This document shows positions 1 to 13,993 of a stretch of 64,000 nucleotides of DNA, piece by piece. Every line of letters starts with the position of its first letter. The first letter of the stretch is position 1. Under the pieces are notes generated by a model. It searched no databases, was not told the origin of the DNA, and was given only the letters and a program-made list of their open reading frames with translations. The translations under genes were made by a program, and so were the position numbers. Location of the stretch: NCBI RefSeq assembly GCF_007859755.1, contig NZ_SJPF01000003.1:186001-250000 (forward strand). Reading direction: 5' to 3'. Source of the DNA: Blastopirellula retiformator. Its GTDB lineage: Bacteria; Planctomycetota; Planctomycetia; Pirellulales; Pirellulaceae.

Positions 1-5561
<5,561 letters not shown>

Positions 5562-5717
5562 CGCGGTAATCAATCTACGTCGTGGCTTGAAAATGACGGC
5601 CAAATAGGGCTCGTCCGAAAGGGGAGCGGACTGGCGAGCGGCGCAAGCCTTGACGTCATTGTAGCGATATTACGGTTTTTGACCTGCGCCGGTTGCGTCC
5701 TTGCCTTCGGCCGGCGT

Positions 5718-5987
5718 TTATCGCTGTTCGGCCAAGTATTCGGAGAATTCTTCGATCGTCGGGTAATCGTAGACGACGGTCGGGTCGATGCGGCGTCCGA
5801 GCCATTGTTCCAGGTCGCCGGTCATCCCGATCGCCGACGCCGAATCGAGCGCAAACGATTCAAACGGCGCCGTCACGTCGATCGACTGGGGCGCCGTATC
5901 CAGCTCGCGGGCAAGATAGGCGACCATCCATTCTTGGATCTCTTCCGCCGTGGCGGAGGCGCCAGCAGCCGCTTTGTCGCTTGTCAT
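5718..5987 (-). CDS. Free-standing acyl carrier protein
   Basis: An 89-residue phosphopantetheine-binding protein. The attachment serine is S49 in LDSAS, and the C-terminal half (GDLEQWLGRRIDPTVVYDYP) is typical of PKS-linked carrier domains. It lies between the PPTase gene (32 bp upstream) and the PKS (156 bp downstream), all on the minus strand, so it probably holds the growing chain for that PKS and is activated by the adjacent transferase. The ATG has a good Shine-Dalgarno sequence (AGAGGA). A housekeeping AcpP would usually sit beside fab genes, which are absent here. Confidence 0.88.
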   Translation of the reverse strand: MTSDKAAAGASATAEEIQEWMVAYLARELDTAPQSIDVTAPFESFALDSASAIGMTGDLEQWLGRRIDPTVVYDYPTIEEFSEYLAEQR

Positions 5988-6018
5988 GTAGGTCCTCTCA
6001 CGTCATTCCGTAAAGGAT

Positions 6019-6792
6019 TTATCCTACACGTTGGGCCCGGAAGCGACCACCGACCCATGCCTGGGCGGCAATTTCCGCGGGAATCGAGCCGCAGACCGAA
6101 ATCGCGCCGACATATCCCTCAGCCGGGCAGAATTCGGTGATCGAAGCCGACCTTTCTTGCGCCGAGCGGTCGCCGTGGTCAATCACCCGACGCGCCGGCG
6201 GGGCGGACAGGTCGATTTCCAGCTTTTCCAGCGGACGGCGGATCCCCACGCCAAACGTCTTCAAATACGCCTCTTTGTGCGTCCAATACCGCAAAAACTG
6301 GCGATCTTGTTCGGCCGACGGCAGGCGGAGCACCTCGGGACGCTCGTACGGGGCTAGGCAGCGATCGATCATCCGCGACAGACCCCGAATCTGGCGGACC
6401 TGCTCGATATCGACGCCGACTTCACCAATCGTCGAAACGGCCAGCACAGCCAAATCGCCCGAGTGGCTGACGTTGAACCAGATTGAATCTCGATGTTCCA
6501 GCAGCGGCTTGCCGAATTCTCCCGTGGTCAGTGCGAGCTGATTGGGCGAGAGCTGCAGGTACTCGGCCAGGATCTGGCGTACCGCGCCACGGCAGATGGT
6601 GTAGCGTACGGTCTGAGCTTCGAGCAGAAAGCTGTCCGCTTTTTCTCGCTCCGAGGCAGATAGCACTGCGCGCAGTTGGGCGACCTGCGACTTGCCGGCG
6701 CGAAGCGGAATGCTCCAAAGATGGAGCGCTTCGGCGGACATGCCGGTCAAAGGCGCCAGGCGCGAGCCACGTGCTTCCGGGAGTCGTATCAT
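6019..6792 (-). CDS. Sfp-type 4'-phosphopantetheinyl transferase
   Basis: 257 residues. It should transfer phosphopantetheine from CoA to the serine of the neighbouring ACP or PKS. Diagnostic motifs are FNVSHSGD (106-113), GVDIE (126-130, Mg2+ ligands) and WTHKEAYLK (170-178). The length matches the two-domain Sfp/Gsp class rather than the small AcpS class. It is the first gene of a minus-strand run PPTase-ACP-PKS, which suggests a self-contained operon. Up to mnmA (252 bp, divergent) no further gene is visible, so the operon promoter is expected there. Confidence 0.92.
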   Translation of the reverse strand: MIRLPEARGSRLAPLTGMSAEALHLWSIPLRAGKSQVAQLRAVLSASEREKADSFLLEAQTVRYTICRGAVRQILAEYLQLSPNQLALTTGEFGKPLLEHRDSIWFNVSHSGDLAVLAVSTIGEVGVDIEQVRQIRGLSRMIDRCLAPYERPEVLRLPSAEQDRQFLRYWTHKEAYLKTFGVGIRRPLEKLEIDLSAPPARRVIDHGDRSAQERSASITEFCPAEGYVGAISVCGSIPAEIAAQAWVGGRFRAQRVG

Positions 6793-7044
6793 GTTCGGTA
6801 GTGGGTTAAGTGTCTTGATATGGCCTGTCCGAGCAGCGGCAGTACAGGAGGGGCGGCCGCCAGGTGAGGATTGCGCTCTTCAAGAGAGATCGGACAAACA
6901 ACAATCTCGACGGGAGGGTTATCGGCTGAGGGTGATCGGCCGCATTATTCGTAATAGCCTGTATAATTCAAAGGATTGATCATTCTTGGGGAGTAGACTA
7001 GCGAAGTAGGTAGTCTGCGGCAATTTCGTAAGGTTTTAGGTCTG

Positions 7045-8157
7045 ATGGCGCGTGTTGTTCTGGCTATGTCGGGGGGTGTTGATAGCAGCGTCGCCGCTCA
7101 TCTCTTGCTAGAAGAGGGGCATGAAGTAGTTGGCGTGTTCATGCGTCATGGCGAGGAGTCTCCCATCGCCAGCTGTCAGATCGACGGCCAATCGGCTTTG
7201 CCAATCCTTAATGAGCGACCCGACCATAAGCAGGGGTGTTGTAGTGCTAGCGATGCGGCTGACGCTCGGCGCGTTGCCGATAACCTAGGCATCCCATTTT
7301 ACGCGCTGAACCTGCAGAGAGAATTCGGCCAGATCATCGATTACTTTGTCGAAGAGTACGTCGCCGGCCGAACCCCCAATCCGTGTGTGATGTGCAACAA
7401 CTGGATTAAGTTTGGCAAACTGTTCGACTACGCCGACAGCGTCGATGCGGAATACGTCGCTACAGGCCACTATGCTCGGTTGCTGGCCGATTCCGACGGG
7501 CAACTGCCGCGGCTGGTGCGCGGCGTCGATCCCGGCAAAGATCAGACCTACGTGCTGTTCGGCATCGAGCGCGACTATCTGCGGCGGATGCTGCTGCCGG
7601 TTGGACACTTTGAGAAGTCGCGAATTCGCGAAATGGCGGCGCAAATTGGGATGCGCGTCGCTGACAAGAAAGATAGCCAGGAAATCTGCTTCGTCACCTC
7701 TGGCAAGCATGACGAATTCATCAAAGCCCGCCGCTCGGATCTGCAAACCGCCGGCGATATCGTCACCACCAGCGGCGAAGTGGTCGGTACGCACGACGGG
7801 ATCGAAAAGTACACCATTGGCCAAAGGAAGGGGTTGGGCGTCGCGCTTGGCGAACCCCGCTTTGTCGTACGGATTGAGCCCGATACCAACCGCGTCGTGA
7901 TTGGCGAAAAAGAGGAGCTTGGCCGCACCGAACTGACGGCCCGCGATTGCAATTGGCTGGTCGACTTGCCGGCAGGCCCGATCCGCTGCCGCGCCCAGAT
8001 TCGCTACAACAGCGACGACGCTCCCGCGACGGTCGAACGTTTGCCGGAAGGGCGGATCGCGGTCACCTTTGACGAGCCGCGCCGCGGCGTCGCGCCGGGT
8101 CAGGCGGTGGTCTGCTATGACGGCGACCAGGTGATTGGCGGCGGTTGGATTGAGTAG
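7045..8157 (+). CDS. mnmA: tRNA-specific 2-thiouridylase MnmA
   Basis: 370 residues. It adds sulfur to U34 of Lys, Glu and Gln tRNAs. The PP-loop ATP motif SGGVDSS is at residues 9-15. The two catalytic cysteines are recognisable as C114 in NPCVMC and C215 in EICFVTSG, and the family signature GQRKGLG follows. A 20-30 residue insertion between the PP loop and the Rossmann core is rich in Cys/His (CQIDGQ...KQGCCSASD), compared with the E. coli protein. The ATG is preceded by an AGG-rich stretch. It is monocistronic and ends in a strong hairpin shared with the convergent DUF1559 gene. Confidence 0.96.
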   Translation: MARVVLAMSGGVDSSVAAHLLLEEGHEVVGVFMRHGEESPIASCQIDGQSALPILNERPDHKQGCCSASDAADARRVADNLGIPFYALNLQREFGQIIDYFVEEYVAGRTPNPCVMCNNWIKFGKLFDYADSVDAEYVATGHYARLLADSDGQLPRLVRGVDPGKDQTYVLFGIERDYLRRMLLPVGHFEKSRIREMAAQIGMRVADKKDSQEICFVTSGKHDEFIKARRSDLQTAGDIVTTSGEVVGTHDGIEKYTIGQRKGLGVALGEPRFVVRIEPDTNRVVIGEKEELGRTELTARDCNWLVDLPAGPIRCRAQIRYNSDDAPATVERLPEGRIAVTFDEPRRGVAPGQAVVCYDGDQVIGGGWIE

Positions 8158-8181
8158 CTGCGCGACTTCCTAGCGCAAAAG

Positions 8182-8210
8182 AAAGACTCGCGTTTGTAGC
8201 GCGAGTCTTT
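8182..8210. terminator. Bidirectional hairpin between mnmA and DUF1559 gene
   Basis: Perfect 11-bp stem AAAGACTCGCG / CGCGAGTCTTT with a 7-nt loop, between convergent genes. T/A tracts flank both sides, so it can act as a terminator in either direction. Confidence 0.8.
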
Positions 8211-8237
8211 GGAGCGATGGGCCTGATGGGCGAACGA

Positions 8238-9224
8238 CTAGTCCCAAGAGAATGTTTGTTTGTCGTCGGCCAAGCAAGCGTTTTGAAAGGCGGTTCCGTC
8301 AATCGTGAACGGGATGAAGCGAACCGAGCCGTCCGCCAGCACCGCGTTGATTCCGGCGCTGTGAGACGAACCGAAATAGGGCTGCCATTCGCCGTAGGTT
8401 CCGTTGTAGCCGAGGCTCGCCTTCCCAAAATTCCAACTGTCGTTTGGATTCGGCGCGTCTCGGTCGGCGATGGGGGGAAGCGGGGTGACGTTGTCTGACG
8501 AATCGACATGGCTGCCGAAGCGAATGTTATCTTCGTCCCAGCCGCTGTTATTCCAGCGCTCGTTGTCGCCCCCTTCCGTGCCGTAAGCTTCGGGGTGGAG
8601 CGCCTTTTCCGCGAACATGATGGTATTCGAAGATCCATCTCGGATCCGTTCGATCGTCAGTTCCCCCTTGGTATTGTTGCGGTGGCGAATCACGCCATGC
8701 TCGCCGAGATTGCTCGAGTTGCGAACGTTCCCCTGGGTTCGTTCACCGGCGTTGCCTGCGTAGTCGCAGCGATAGGCTGAGCCCGAACCATAGGGGGTGG
8801 GAGCGCGCCGGGTGGGGCAGAAAAAACCTTCCACGAAGTTCTGGGCGACGATGTCTTGGGTTCCTGCCGGATCGTCGTAGTCGGCTAGATCGTACAGGTG
8901 TTGCTGTTCGATGAACGGCAAAAAATGAAAGCTCCAGGTCCAGCCTTCAACCGTAAGTGCGGTGCAACATTCAGTCGTCAAGTCGGTCAAGAGGCCGTCA
9001 CGTGCGCCCCAGACGAGATGTCCGTAGGTCGATTCGAAGTTGTGTGCGGCCAGACCGAGCTGTTTCAGGTTGTTGCTGCAGTGAGTGCGACGGGCCGATT
9101 CGCGGGCTTGTTGCACGGCCGGTAGCAACAGGCTGATTAGAACGCCGATGATGGCGATCACAACCAGTAGTTCTACTAAAGTAAAACCGGCCGTTTTACC
9201 TGAGCTTCGTCCGACAATCGTCAA
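8238..9224 (-). CDS. DUF1559 prepilin-like protein
   Basis: 328 residues. The N-terminus carries a type IV prepilin-like signal: [12 protein letters not shown] near residues 13-24, then a hydrophobic helix and QQARESARR. The rest is the planctomycete-expanded DUF1559 (SBP_bac_10) domain, ending in the usual H-x-DG block (SSHSAGINAVLADGSVRF). It is presumably processed by a prepilin peptidase and exposed at the envelope; no molecular function is established. The start is TTG with AAGGA seven bases upstream. It forms a cassette with a small lipoprotein and a second DUF1559 paralogue (9561-10538), very similar across the GERTQGN and EGGDNERWNN regions, so the pair is a local duplication. Confidence 0.92.
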   Translation of the reverse strand: MTIVGRSSGKTAGFTLVELLVVIAIIGVLISLLLPAVQQARESARRTHCSNNLKQLGLAAHNFESTYGHLVWGARDGLLTDLTTECCTALTVEGWTWSFHFLPFIEQQHLYDLADYDDPAGTQDIVAQNFVEGFFCPTRRAPTPYGSGSAYRCDYAGNAGERTQGNVRNSSNLGEHGVIRHRNNTKGELTIERIRDGSSNTIMFAEKALHPEAYGTEGGDNERWNNSGWDEDNIRFGSHVDSSDNVTPLPPIADRDAPNPNDSWNFGKASLGYNGTYGEWQPYFGSSHSAGINAVLADGSVRFIPFTIDGTAFQNACLADDKQTFSWD

Positions 9225-9299
9225 TGAATTGTCCTTGGTAAGAATGAGATTTTGATCGAAGAACGATTGCGCCGCGGTCAGGCCGCGGCGCTCGCAGGG

Positions 9300-9488
9300 C
9301 TATTTCTTCTTCGCAGGTTTGTAGGAATTGCTTGCTGCGCGTTCGGCATCTTCAACTGCGGCGTCTTCCGCTTTGATCCGTTCTTGCAGTTCCATCGTCA
9401 TCTCTGGCGGAGTGTTGGAAGCGGAGCCTCCGCAACCAATCGCGAGCGTGACGACCGAAAAAAGCATCGCGAAGCGTAACATGGCCAT
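9300..9488 (-). CDS. Small lipoprotein of a DUF1559 cassette
   Basis: 62 residues with a short hydrophobic signal ending in a lipobox-like LAIGC, then a charged helical tail (EMTMELQERIKAEDAAVEDAE) rich in Glu and Lys. It is predicted to be an outer- or inner-membrane-anchored lipoprotein. It lies between two DUF1559 genes on the same strand, an arrangement repeated elsewhere in the window where DUF1559 genes neighbour small lipoproteins. Function is not recognised. Confidence 0.7.
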   Translation of the reverse strand: MAMLRFAMLFSVVTLAIGCGGSASNTPPEMTMELQERIKAEDAAVEDAERAASNSYKPAKKK

Positions 9489-9560
9489 TTTGTTTTCGCC
9501 GTATCAAATGGAGTGTGGGAGCGGAGGTGGGCGATCTACGCCCGACTACGAGAACTTCTA

Positions 9561-10538
9561 CTAGTCCAGGTTTAGGACTTCGCCATCGTCGGTAAGGGTG
9601 GCGCGACGGAACATCTCGCCATCAATGTTGAACGCGATGAACTGAACCGAACCATCGGCGAAGGCGGCGTTCATGCCGCCACTGTGCGACGAGCCGAAGT
9701 AGGGATGCCAATTGGTGTAGATCCCCAAGCCGAGCTCCGGCTTGTCGTAGAAACCCCATTTGTCCGCGCTATCTTTGTACGGGGCGAAGGCGTCGGGGAT
9801 CGGATTCAGCGGAACGACGTTGTCGCTACTGTCGACATGACTTCCGTAGCGAATGTTGTCTTCGTCCCAGCCGGGGTTGTTCCAGCGTTCGTTGTCTCCA
9901 CCTTCGCTGCCGTGAGAATCCTGGTGGAGCGCCTTTTCGCCAAACATGATTGTGTTGGACGAGCCGTCCGGGATCTTCTCGATCGCCAGTTTGCTGTTGG
10001 TCGCGAGGTTACGAATTACGCCACGTTCGCCGACGCTGCCTGCCGAACGGATATTTCCTTGAGTCCGCTCGCCGCCGCTGCCGGCGTAGTCGCCCCGGTA
10101 GTAGAGCCCGGTGCCGTAAGCCGTGGGAGCGCGCCGCGAAGGACAGTAATACGAGTCGACTCCAGCTTGCGCGACCACGTTCAGAGTTCCAATCGGATGA
10201 GCGTAGTCGGCTAGGTCGTAGATGTTTTGCTGTTCGAGAAACGGCGTTAGATGAAACGACCAGCTCCACCCTTCCACGGTCGAAGAAGTGCAGCATTCGT
10301 CGATGGGATCCGTTAGCGATCCGTCGCGACCGCCAAACACGATATAGCCGTAGGTGTCTTGAAAGTTGTGCGTCGCCAGTGCGATCTGTTTTAGATTGTT
10401 GGTGCACTGCATGCGACGGGCCGCTTCGCGGGCTTGTTGCACGGCCGGCAATAACAGCGCAATCAACACGCCGATAATCGCGATAACGACCAGTAACTCG
10501 ACGAGGGTAAACCCAGATTTACGGTGAGCAAGTTTCAT
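9561..10538 (-). CDS. DUF1559 prepilin-like protein
   Basis: 325 residues from the ATG at 10538, which has GGAGAGG nine bases upstream; a TTG 18 bases further up overlaps that site and is less likely. The N-terminal [18 protein letters not shown], the QQAREAARR motif and the C-terminal GSSHSGGMNAAFADGSVQ block define DUF1559. It is a close paralogue of the gene at 8238. The 476 bp upstream to scpA contain no convincing gene and probably hold its promoter. Confidence 0.92.
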   Translation of the reverse strand: MKLAHRKSGFTLVELLVVIAIIGVLIALLLPAVQQAREAARRMQCTNNLKQIALATHNFQDTYGYIVFGGRDGSLTDPIDECCTSSTVEGWSWSFHLTPFLEQQNIYDLADYAHPIGTLNVVAQAGVDSYYCPSRRAPTAYGTGLYYRGDYAGSGGERTQGNIRSAGSVGERGVIRNLATNSKLAIEKIPDGSSNTIMFGEKALHQDSHGSEGGDNERWNNPGWDEDNIRYGSHVDSSDNVVPLNPIPDAFAPYKDSADKWGFYDKPELGLGIYTNWHPYFGSSHSGGMNAAFADGSVQFIAFNIDGEMFRRATLTDDGEVLNLD

Positions 10539-11032
10539 GATTTCGCGCCTCTCCAATGTTGTCGATCAGCCTCGACAAACGACCGATGTCAGCTCGACGT
10601 CGGAGATCGCGCCCATTCGCTTTCTCGTCCGGCCGTGCCGTAAAGCAAATCAATATAGCAACGGGGCAATCGAGACGAGAGGACTCTTCACGTTTTGTTA
10701 ACTGAAGAACTTGCGAAGGCCAGCGGCTTACTGGCTGTTTCCCCTTTTTACTGTTTGACGTTTTTTTTGGAATTTCTCAAGGGTGATCAGGTCCGCTCAG
10801 AAGGGCGTTAAGGAGGTGGGTTTTTTTATTGCCAGGGGGTGGCAAACGAATGGTGTTAAGAACAGGTAAAGAGCCTCCCGGGAAATTCGACGAATATTAA
10901 TCTTCGTTTTGCGCACAGCGACAAGCAGATGGCGCAGAAAAGATAGCCGAAGGTGGGGGATGCTGGTGAGGGGCCGAAATGGGGCGTCTTTCAAGCGCGC
11001 AAGAGAGCGGTCTGTAGTCAGCTGGGTTCCAA
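10539..11032. other. Intergenic region upstream of DUF1559 pair, downstream of scpA
   Basis: About 490 bases without a supportable gene. It is more A/T-rich than its surroundings, with T-runs near 10745-10770 and 10818. A 65-codon minus ORF at 10797-10994 has no recognisable features and was not called. Confidence 0.6.
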
Positions 11033-11839
11033 CTACGAATTCGTCTCTTCGTCCGAAGGGACCTGCTCAGGAGACGCCGTAGAAGAGTAGTCGTCGACGT
11101 CGGTCAGCGTGAATTCGGTGTTGAAGCCATCGCCAGCGGAAAGGTAGATCTCGCCATGCGGTTCCGGCTGCTGGGCGACGACATGGCAGTGCCGCACCAG
11201 TTCGAGCACCGCCAGAAACAGGCCGATGATCACGACCTTGTGAACGGCGCCTTCAAAGTTGGAAGTGAACGAGACCTTTTCCTCGTTCACGATCCGCTGA
11301 TGGATCCGCTCCATATAAACGCGTATCGGCGTGTCGTCGTAGACGATGTTGGTTGGCTGGACCGTCTTGCTGTCGCGGACGATTCGCGTTAATGCACTGA
11401 CCAGGTCCCACAACTCGACCTCATGAATCGGCTGTTGCGCCGGATCGATCCGGCGCGGCGGCAGATCGTCGGAAAGTCGCGAGAAGCGGCGGTTCCAGGC
11501 CCGCCCTTGATCGTCGAGCAGCCCCGCCGCATCTTTAAACCGTTTGTATTCGAGCAGCCGTTCGACCAACTGTTCGCGCGGATCGTCGATCAGCTCTTCG
11601 TCAGTCTCGGCGCCAGGCAGCAGCAGCTTTGACTTGATTTCGACCAGCGTGCTCGCCATTTCTAGAAAGTCGGCCGCCGCGTCGACGTCCATCTGCTGAA
11701 TGATGTCGAGGTACAGAACGTACTGCTCGGTGATCATCGCGATCGGAATATCGCGAATGTCGATCTCGTGCTTGCGGACCAGGTAGAGCAACAGGTCGAG
11801 CGGACCGCGATAGACGTCGATGTCGACCTTAAATTTCAT
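11033..11839 (-). CDS. scpA: Segregation and condensation protein A
   Basis: 268 residues. This kleisin subunit bridges SMC heads and, with ScpB, helps chromosome condensation. The N-terminal block YRGPLDLLLYLVRKHEIDI and the following ADFLEMASTLVEIKSKLLLP helix are diagnostic. The start is the ATG at 11839, which gives the family-typical N-terminus; a TTG at 11893 would add 18 unrelated residues. The C-terminal winged-helix part is present (SFTSNFEG...IGLFLAVLELVR), followed by an acidic tail longer than in many homologues. scpB is not in the window. Confidence 0.94.
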   Translation of the reverse strand: MKFKVDIDVYRGPLDLLLYLVRKHEIDIRDIPIAMITEQYVLYLDIIQQMDVDAAADFLEMASTLVEIKSKLLLPGAETDEELIDDPREQLVERLLEYKRFKDAAGLLDDQGRAWNRRFSRLSDDLPPRRIDPAQQPIHEVELWDLVSALTRIVRDSKTVQPTNIVYDDTPIRVYMERIHQRIVNEEKVSFTSNFEGAVHKVVIIGLFLAVLELVRHCHVVAQQPEPHGEIYLSAGDGFNTEFTLTDVDDYSSTASPEQVPSDEETNS

Positions 11840-12117
11840 CCGGGCTTTCTTTGCAGGTACGAGTGCGAACGGCGGACGCGAAAACGACGCCAAATCTTCA
11901 TCAAAAACTAAAGCAGAAACCCTAGGGCGTGGCCAGGGCTCTTTCTATATTCGGAAATACCCAACCTTTGCGGTAGAAGGATGAGGTCCGATTTTGGCTG
12001 GAATGTCGCGACCACTCGCCTGCGGCATGCGCCTCGATCCCCTGCTCTTCCCTAGTTTACAGGAGATGGGGGGAGATCGATTCGGTTTACTTGTTTCTCG
12101 TAGGCGCCAATAGTGTT

Positions 12118-12792
12118 ATGCCCATCGAAATTCGACACCGGGAAACTGGCGAGCCGCTCTTTCAAGTAGCGGCCGATACGCTTCGCGGAGCCAATTTGTC
12201 GAGCAAGGCCCTGGCCTACGCCAATCTAGCTGGCGCCGATCTGCGGAGCGCCAATCTTGATATCGCCGATCTGAGACATGCCGACTTGCGCGGGGCCCGG
12301 CTCGAGTCGGCCAGCTTGCAAAACGCCAGCCTGGCCGACGCCATTTTGGATGGGTGCGAAGGGGAAGGCGCCGATTTCTCCAACGCCCAGGCCCAGCGGG
12401 CCTCGTTTGTCGAAGCGACATTGACCCGCTCTTCGTTTCGGTACGCCGATCTCTCGGCCGCCAAGCTGACGCAGACGTCGATGTCCGACTGCGACCTGAG
12501 CATGGCGACTTTGCGCGGCGACTTCTCGTCAGCCAAGATGAATCGCTGCGATATGCGTTCGTCCGACCTGACCGGTGCGGCGATGCGCAAAACCAGTTTG
12601 CGCAACGCCCAACTCGACGGCGCAATCTTGATGGGCGCCGATCTTACGAGCGCTAATCTTGATGGTGCAAAACTGGTTGGCGCGAAGCTCACCGGCGCAG
12701 TTCTCAAAGGGACTTTGCTCGATGGCGCGATGCAGGAGATGCACAGTCGGCCGAGCAAACCCAAGGGGCCCTGGTGGAAAGTTTGGAAGTAA
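12118..12792 (+). CDS. Pentapeptide-repeat protein (paralogue 1)
   Basis: 224 residues from the ATG; the preceding TTG frame adds nine residues absent from the paralogue. After a leader PIEIRHRETGEPLFQ come about 35 consecutive A(D/N)Lxx repeats, which fold as a right-handed quadrilateral beta helix. A repeat-free tail ends in GPWWKVWK. The leader and tail both match the gene at 13292 (IQIKHRESGDILFE; RPWWKVWA) although the repeats differ. There is no signal peptide, so the protein is probably cytosolic. Some family members mimic DNA and bind gyrase, but nothing here shows that function. Confidence 0.9.
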   Translation: MPIEIRHRETGEPLFQVAADTLRGANLSSKALAYANLAGADLRSANLDIADLRHADLRGARLESASLQNASLADAILDGCEGEGADFSNAQAQRASFVEATLTRSSFRYADLSAAKLTQTSMSDCDLSMATLRGDFSSAKMNRCDMRSSDLTGAAMRKTSLRNAQLDGAILMGADLTSANLDGAKLVGAKLTGAVLKGTLLDGAMQEMHSRPSKPKGPWWKVWK

Positions 12793-13291
12793 AGTTTCCA
12801 CCCACACGAGTAGGAATACTTCGCTTCTTATCGAATCTGCACCAAAAAAGTTGTAATTTTTCTCTTGGGGCGTAACTACTGGTTTTTTAGAATCATGAGT
12901 AACTGGTCAGATCTTTTACCCGCATGCCATTGAGGAATTGGTTCGACCCACGAAGCGCTTGTAAGGGCGCTGAGATCGGAAGACCTTCTTCAAGCGACCA
13001 GGAACAGAGGCCCTAAGGAGCACTGCGACGCCAAGGAGTAGAGTCGCCTCGTTGCACGGCGAACGAGGACATCGGCGTAATCGAGCTGAGCGCAGCAGAG
13101 AAGTAGGCGCGACAGATTAGCAGGCAAAAGTGCGAAGCGTTTACCGCAGGCGATGACTCGCCCTTCGGAGGACGCCGATTCTTGCGTACCGCTCTCGCCG
13201 AGCGATACCTGATCGGTCATCCGGGGTTTGGTCTTCCGAAAGCGCGGTTGTCGTATCTCTAATTCTCCTAGAAAGCGGGCAACGGGCTACC
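12793..13291. other. Intergenic region between the pentapeptide paralogues
   Basis: About 500 bases with no convincing CDS. The right half is occupied by a long-range inverted repeat enclosing several hairpins (12967-13245, listed separately). The left part is A/T-rich around 12830-12900. Confidence 0.6.
12967..13245. ncRNA. Candidate structured RNA or foldback element (unassigned)
   Basis: The ends pair over a distance: GCGCT (12967-12971) with AGCGC (13241-13245), and CGGAAGACC (12977-12985) with GGTCTTCCG (13230-13238), giving a 14-bp closing stem around about 245 bases. Inside are local hairpins, for example CCTCGTT...AACGAGG, GCGAC...GTCGC, and CGCT(C)...(G)AGCG near 13190-13205. It does not show the conserved cores of RNase P, tmRNA, SRP or 6S RNA that I looked for. 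A 76-codon minus ORF crosses it without recognisable protein features. It could equally be a foldback mobile element. Confidence 0.4.
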
Positions 13292-13918
13292 ATGATTCAA
13301 ATCAAGCATCGGGAATCGGGCGACATTCTGTTTGAAATGGACGCCGATTGCCTTCAGGGGCAAAAGCTGATCGGTAAGAACCTGAAGGGCGCCGACCTTT
13401 CCAATCGCGTCTTACGAGGCTGCGTGTTCGACAGCGACAATCTCGCCGGTTGCAGCTTCGCAGGTTCCGACCTGGAAGGGGCGACCTTCATTGGGGCATC
13501 GGCCCAAGACGCCGACTTCGCCGGAGCCAATCTGCAAAAGACCAACTTGACCGATAGTCTATTGCAGCGGGCCGATTTCGCCGGCGCCAATATGACCGGC
13601 GCCAATTTGCGCTACGCCAAGCTGGAAGGCTCCAACCTTTCCTCGGCTCGTCTGGTCGAAGCCGACCTCAGCATGTGCGATCTGCGGTGCGATCTCTCGG
13701 CAGCCAACCTGACGCGAGCCGATCTACGCGGCGCGATTTTGACTGGCGCCAACCTTAGCAACGCCAAGATCGACGACGCCGACTTCACTGACGCCGACAT
13801 GCACGACGCCAACATGAGCGGCACCCTGATCGAACGAGCCAAGAACGCTTGTGCGAAGCATAAGAAGTTCCAACCGATCCCGCGGCCCAAACGCCCCTGG
13901 TGGAAAGTTTGGGCGTAA
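13292..13918 (+). CDS. Pentapeptide-repeat protein (paralogue 2)
   Basis: 208 residues with the same three-part layout as the gene at 12118: a leader (IQIKHRESGDILFE), about 30 A(D/N)LxG-type repeats from residue 25 to 185, and a tail ending in RPWWKVWA. The strict conservation of PWWKVW at both C-termini, outside the repeat fold, suggests a functional tail (partner binding or membrane surface contact), but this is inference. A factor-independent terminator follows 30 bp after the stop. Confidence 0.9.
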   Translation: MIQIKHRESGDILFEMDADCLQGQKLIGKNLKGADLSNRVLRGCVFDSDNLAGCSFAGSDLEGATFIGASAQDADFAGANLQKTNLTDSLLQRADFAGANMTGANLRYAKLEGSNLSSARLVEADLSMCDLRCDLSAANLTRADLRGAILTGANLSNAKIDDADFTDADMHDANMSGTLIERAKNACAKHKKFQPIPRPKRPWWKVWA

Positions 13919-13949
13919 TCTCAGACGCCCGCTCACGAGACCTTGACCG

Positions 13950-13993
13950 CTCGACTTCCCCGCTCGCGCACGGTGGGGAGTCGAGTGTTTTTT
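13950..13993 (+). terminator. Rho-independent terminator after pentapeptide gene
   Basis: Stem CTCGACTTCCCC / GGGGAGTCGAG with one bulged base and a short GC-rich loop, followed by TGTTTTTTT on the plus strand. Confidence 0.85.

Noticed and set aside
10797-10994. 65-codon minus ORF
   Set aside because: Very basic and hydrophobic mix without a ribosome site; likely chance.
12938-12952. GGTTCGACCC, resembling a tRNA or tmRNA T-loop
   Set aside because: No matching stem, anticodon arm or acceptor end around it.
12990-13220. 76-codon minus ORF
   Set aside because: Lies wholly within the paired RNA-like region and has no protein-like pattern.
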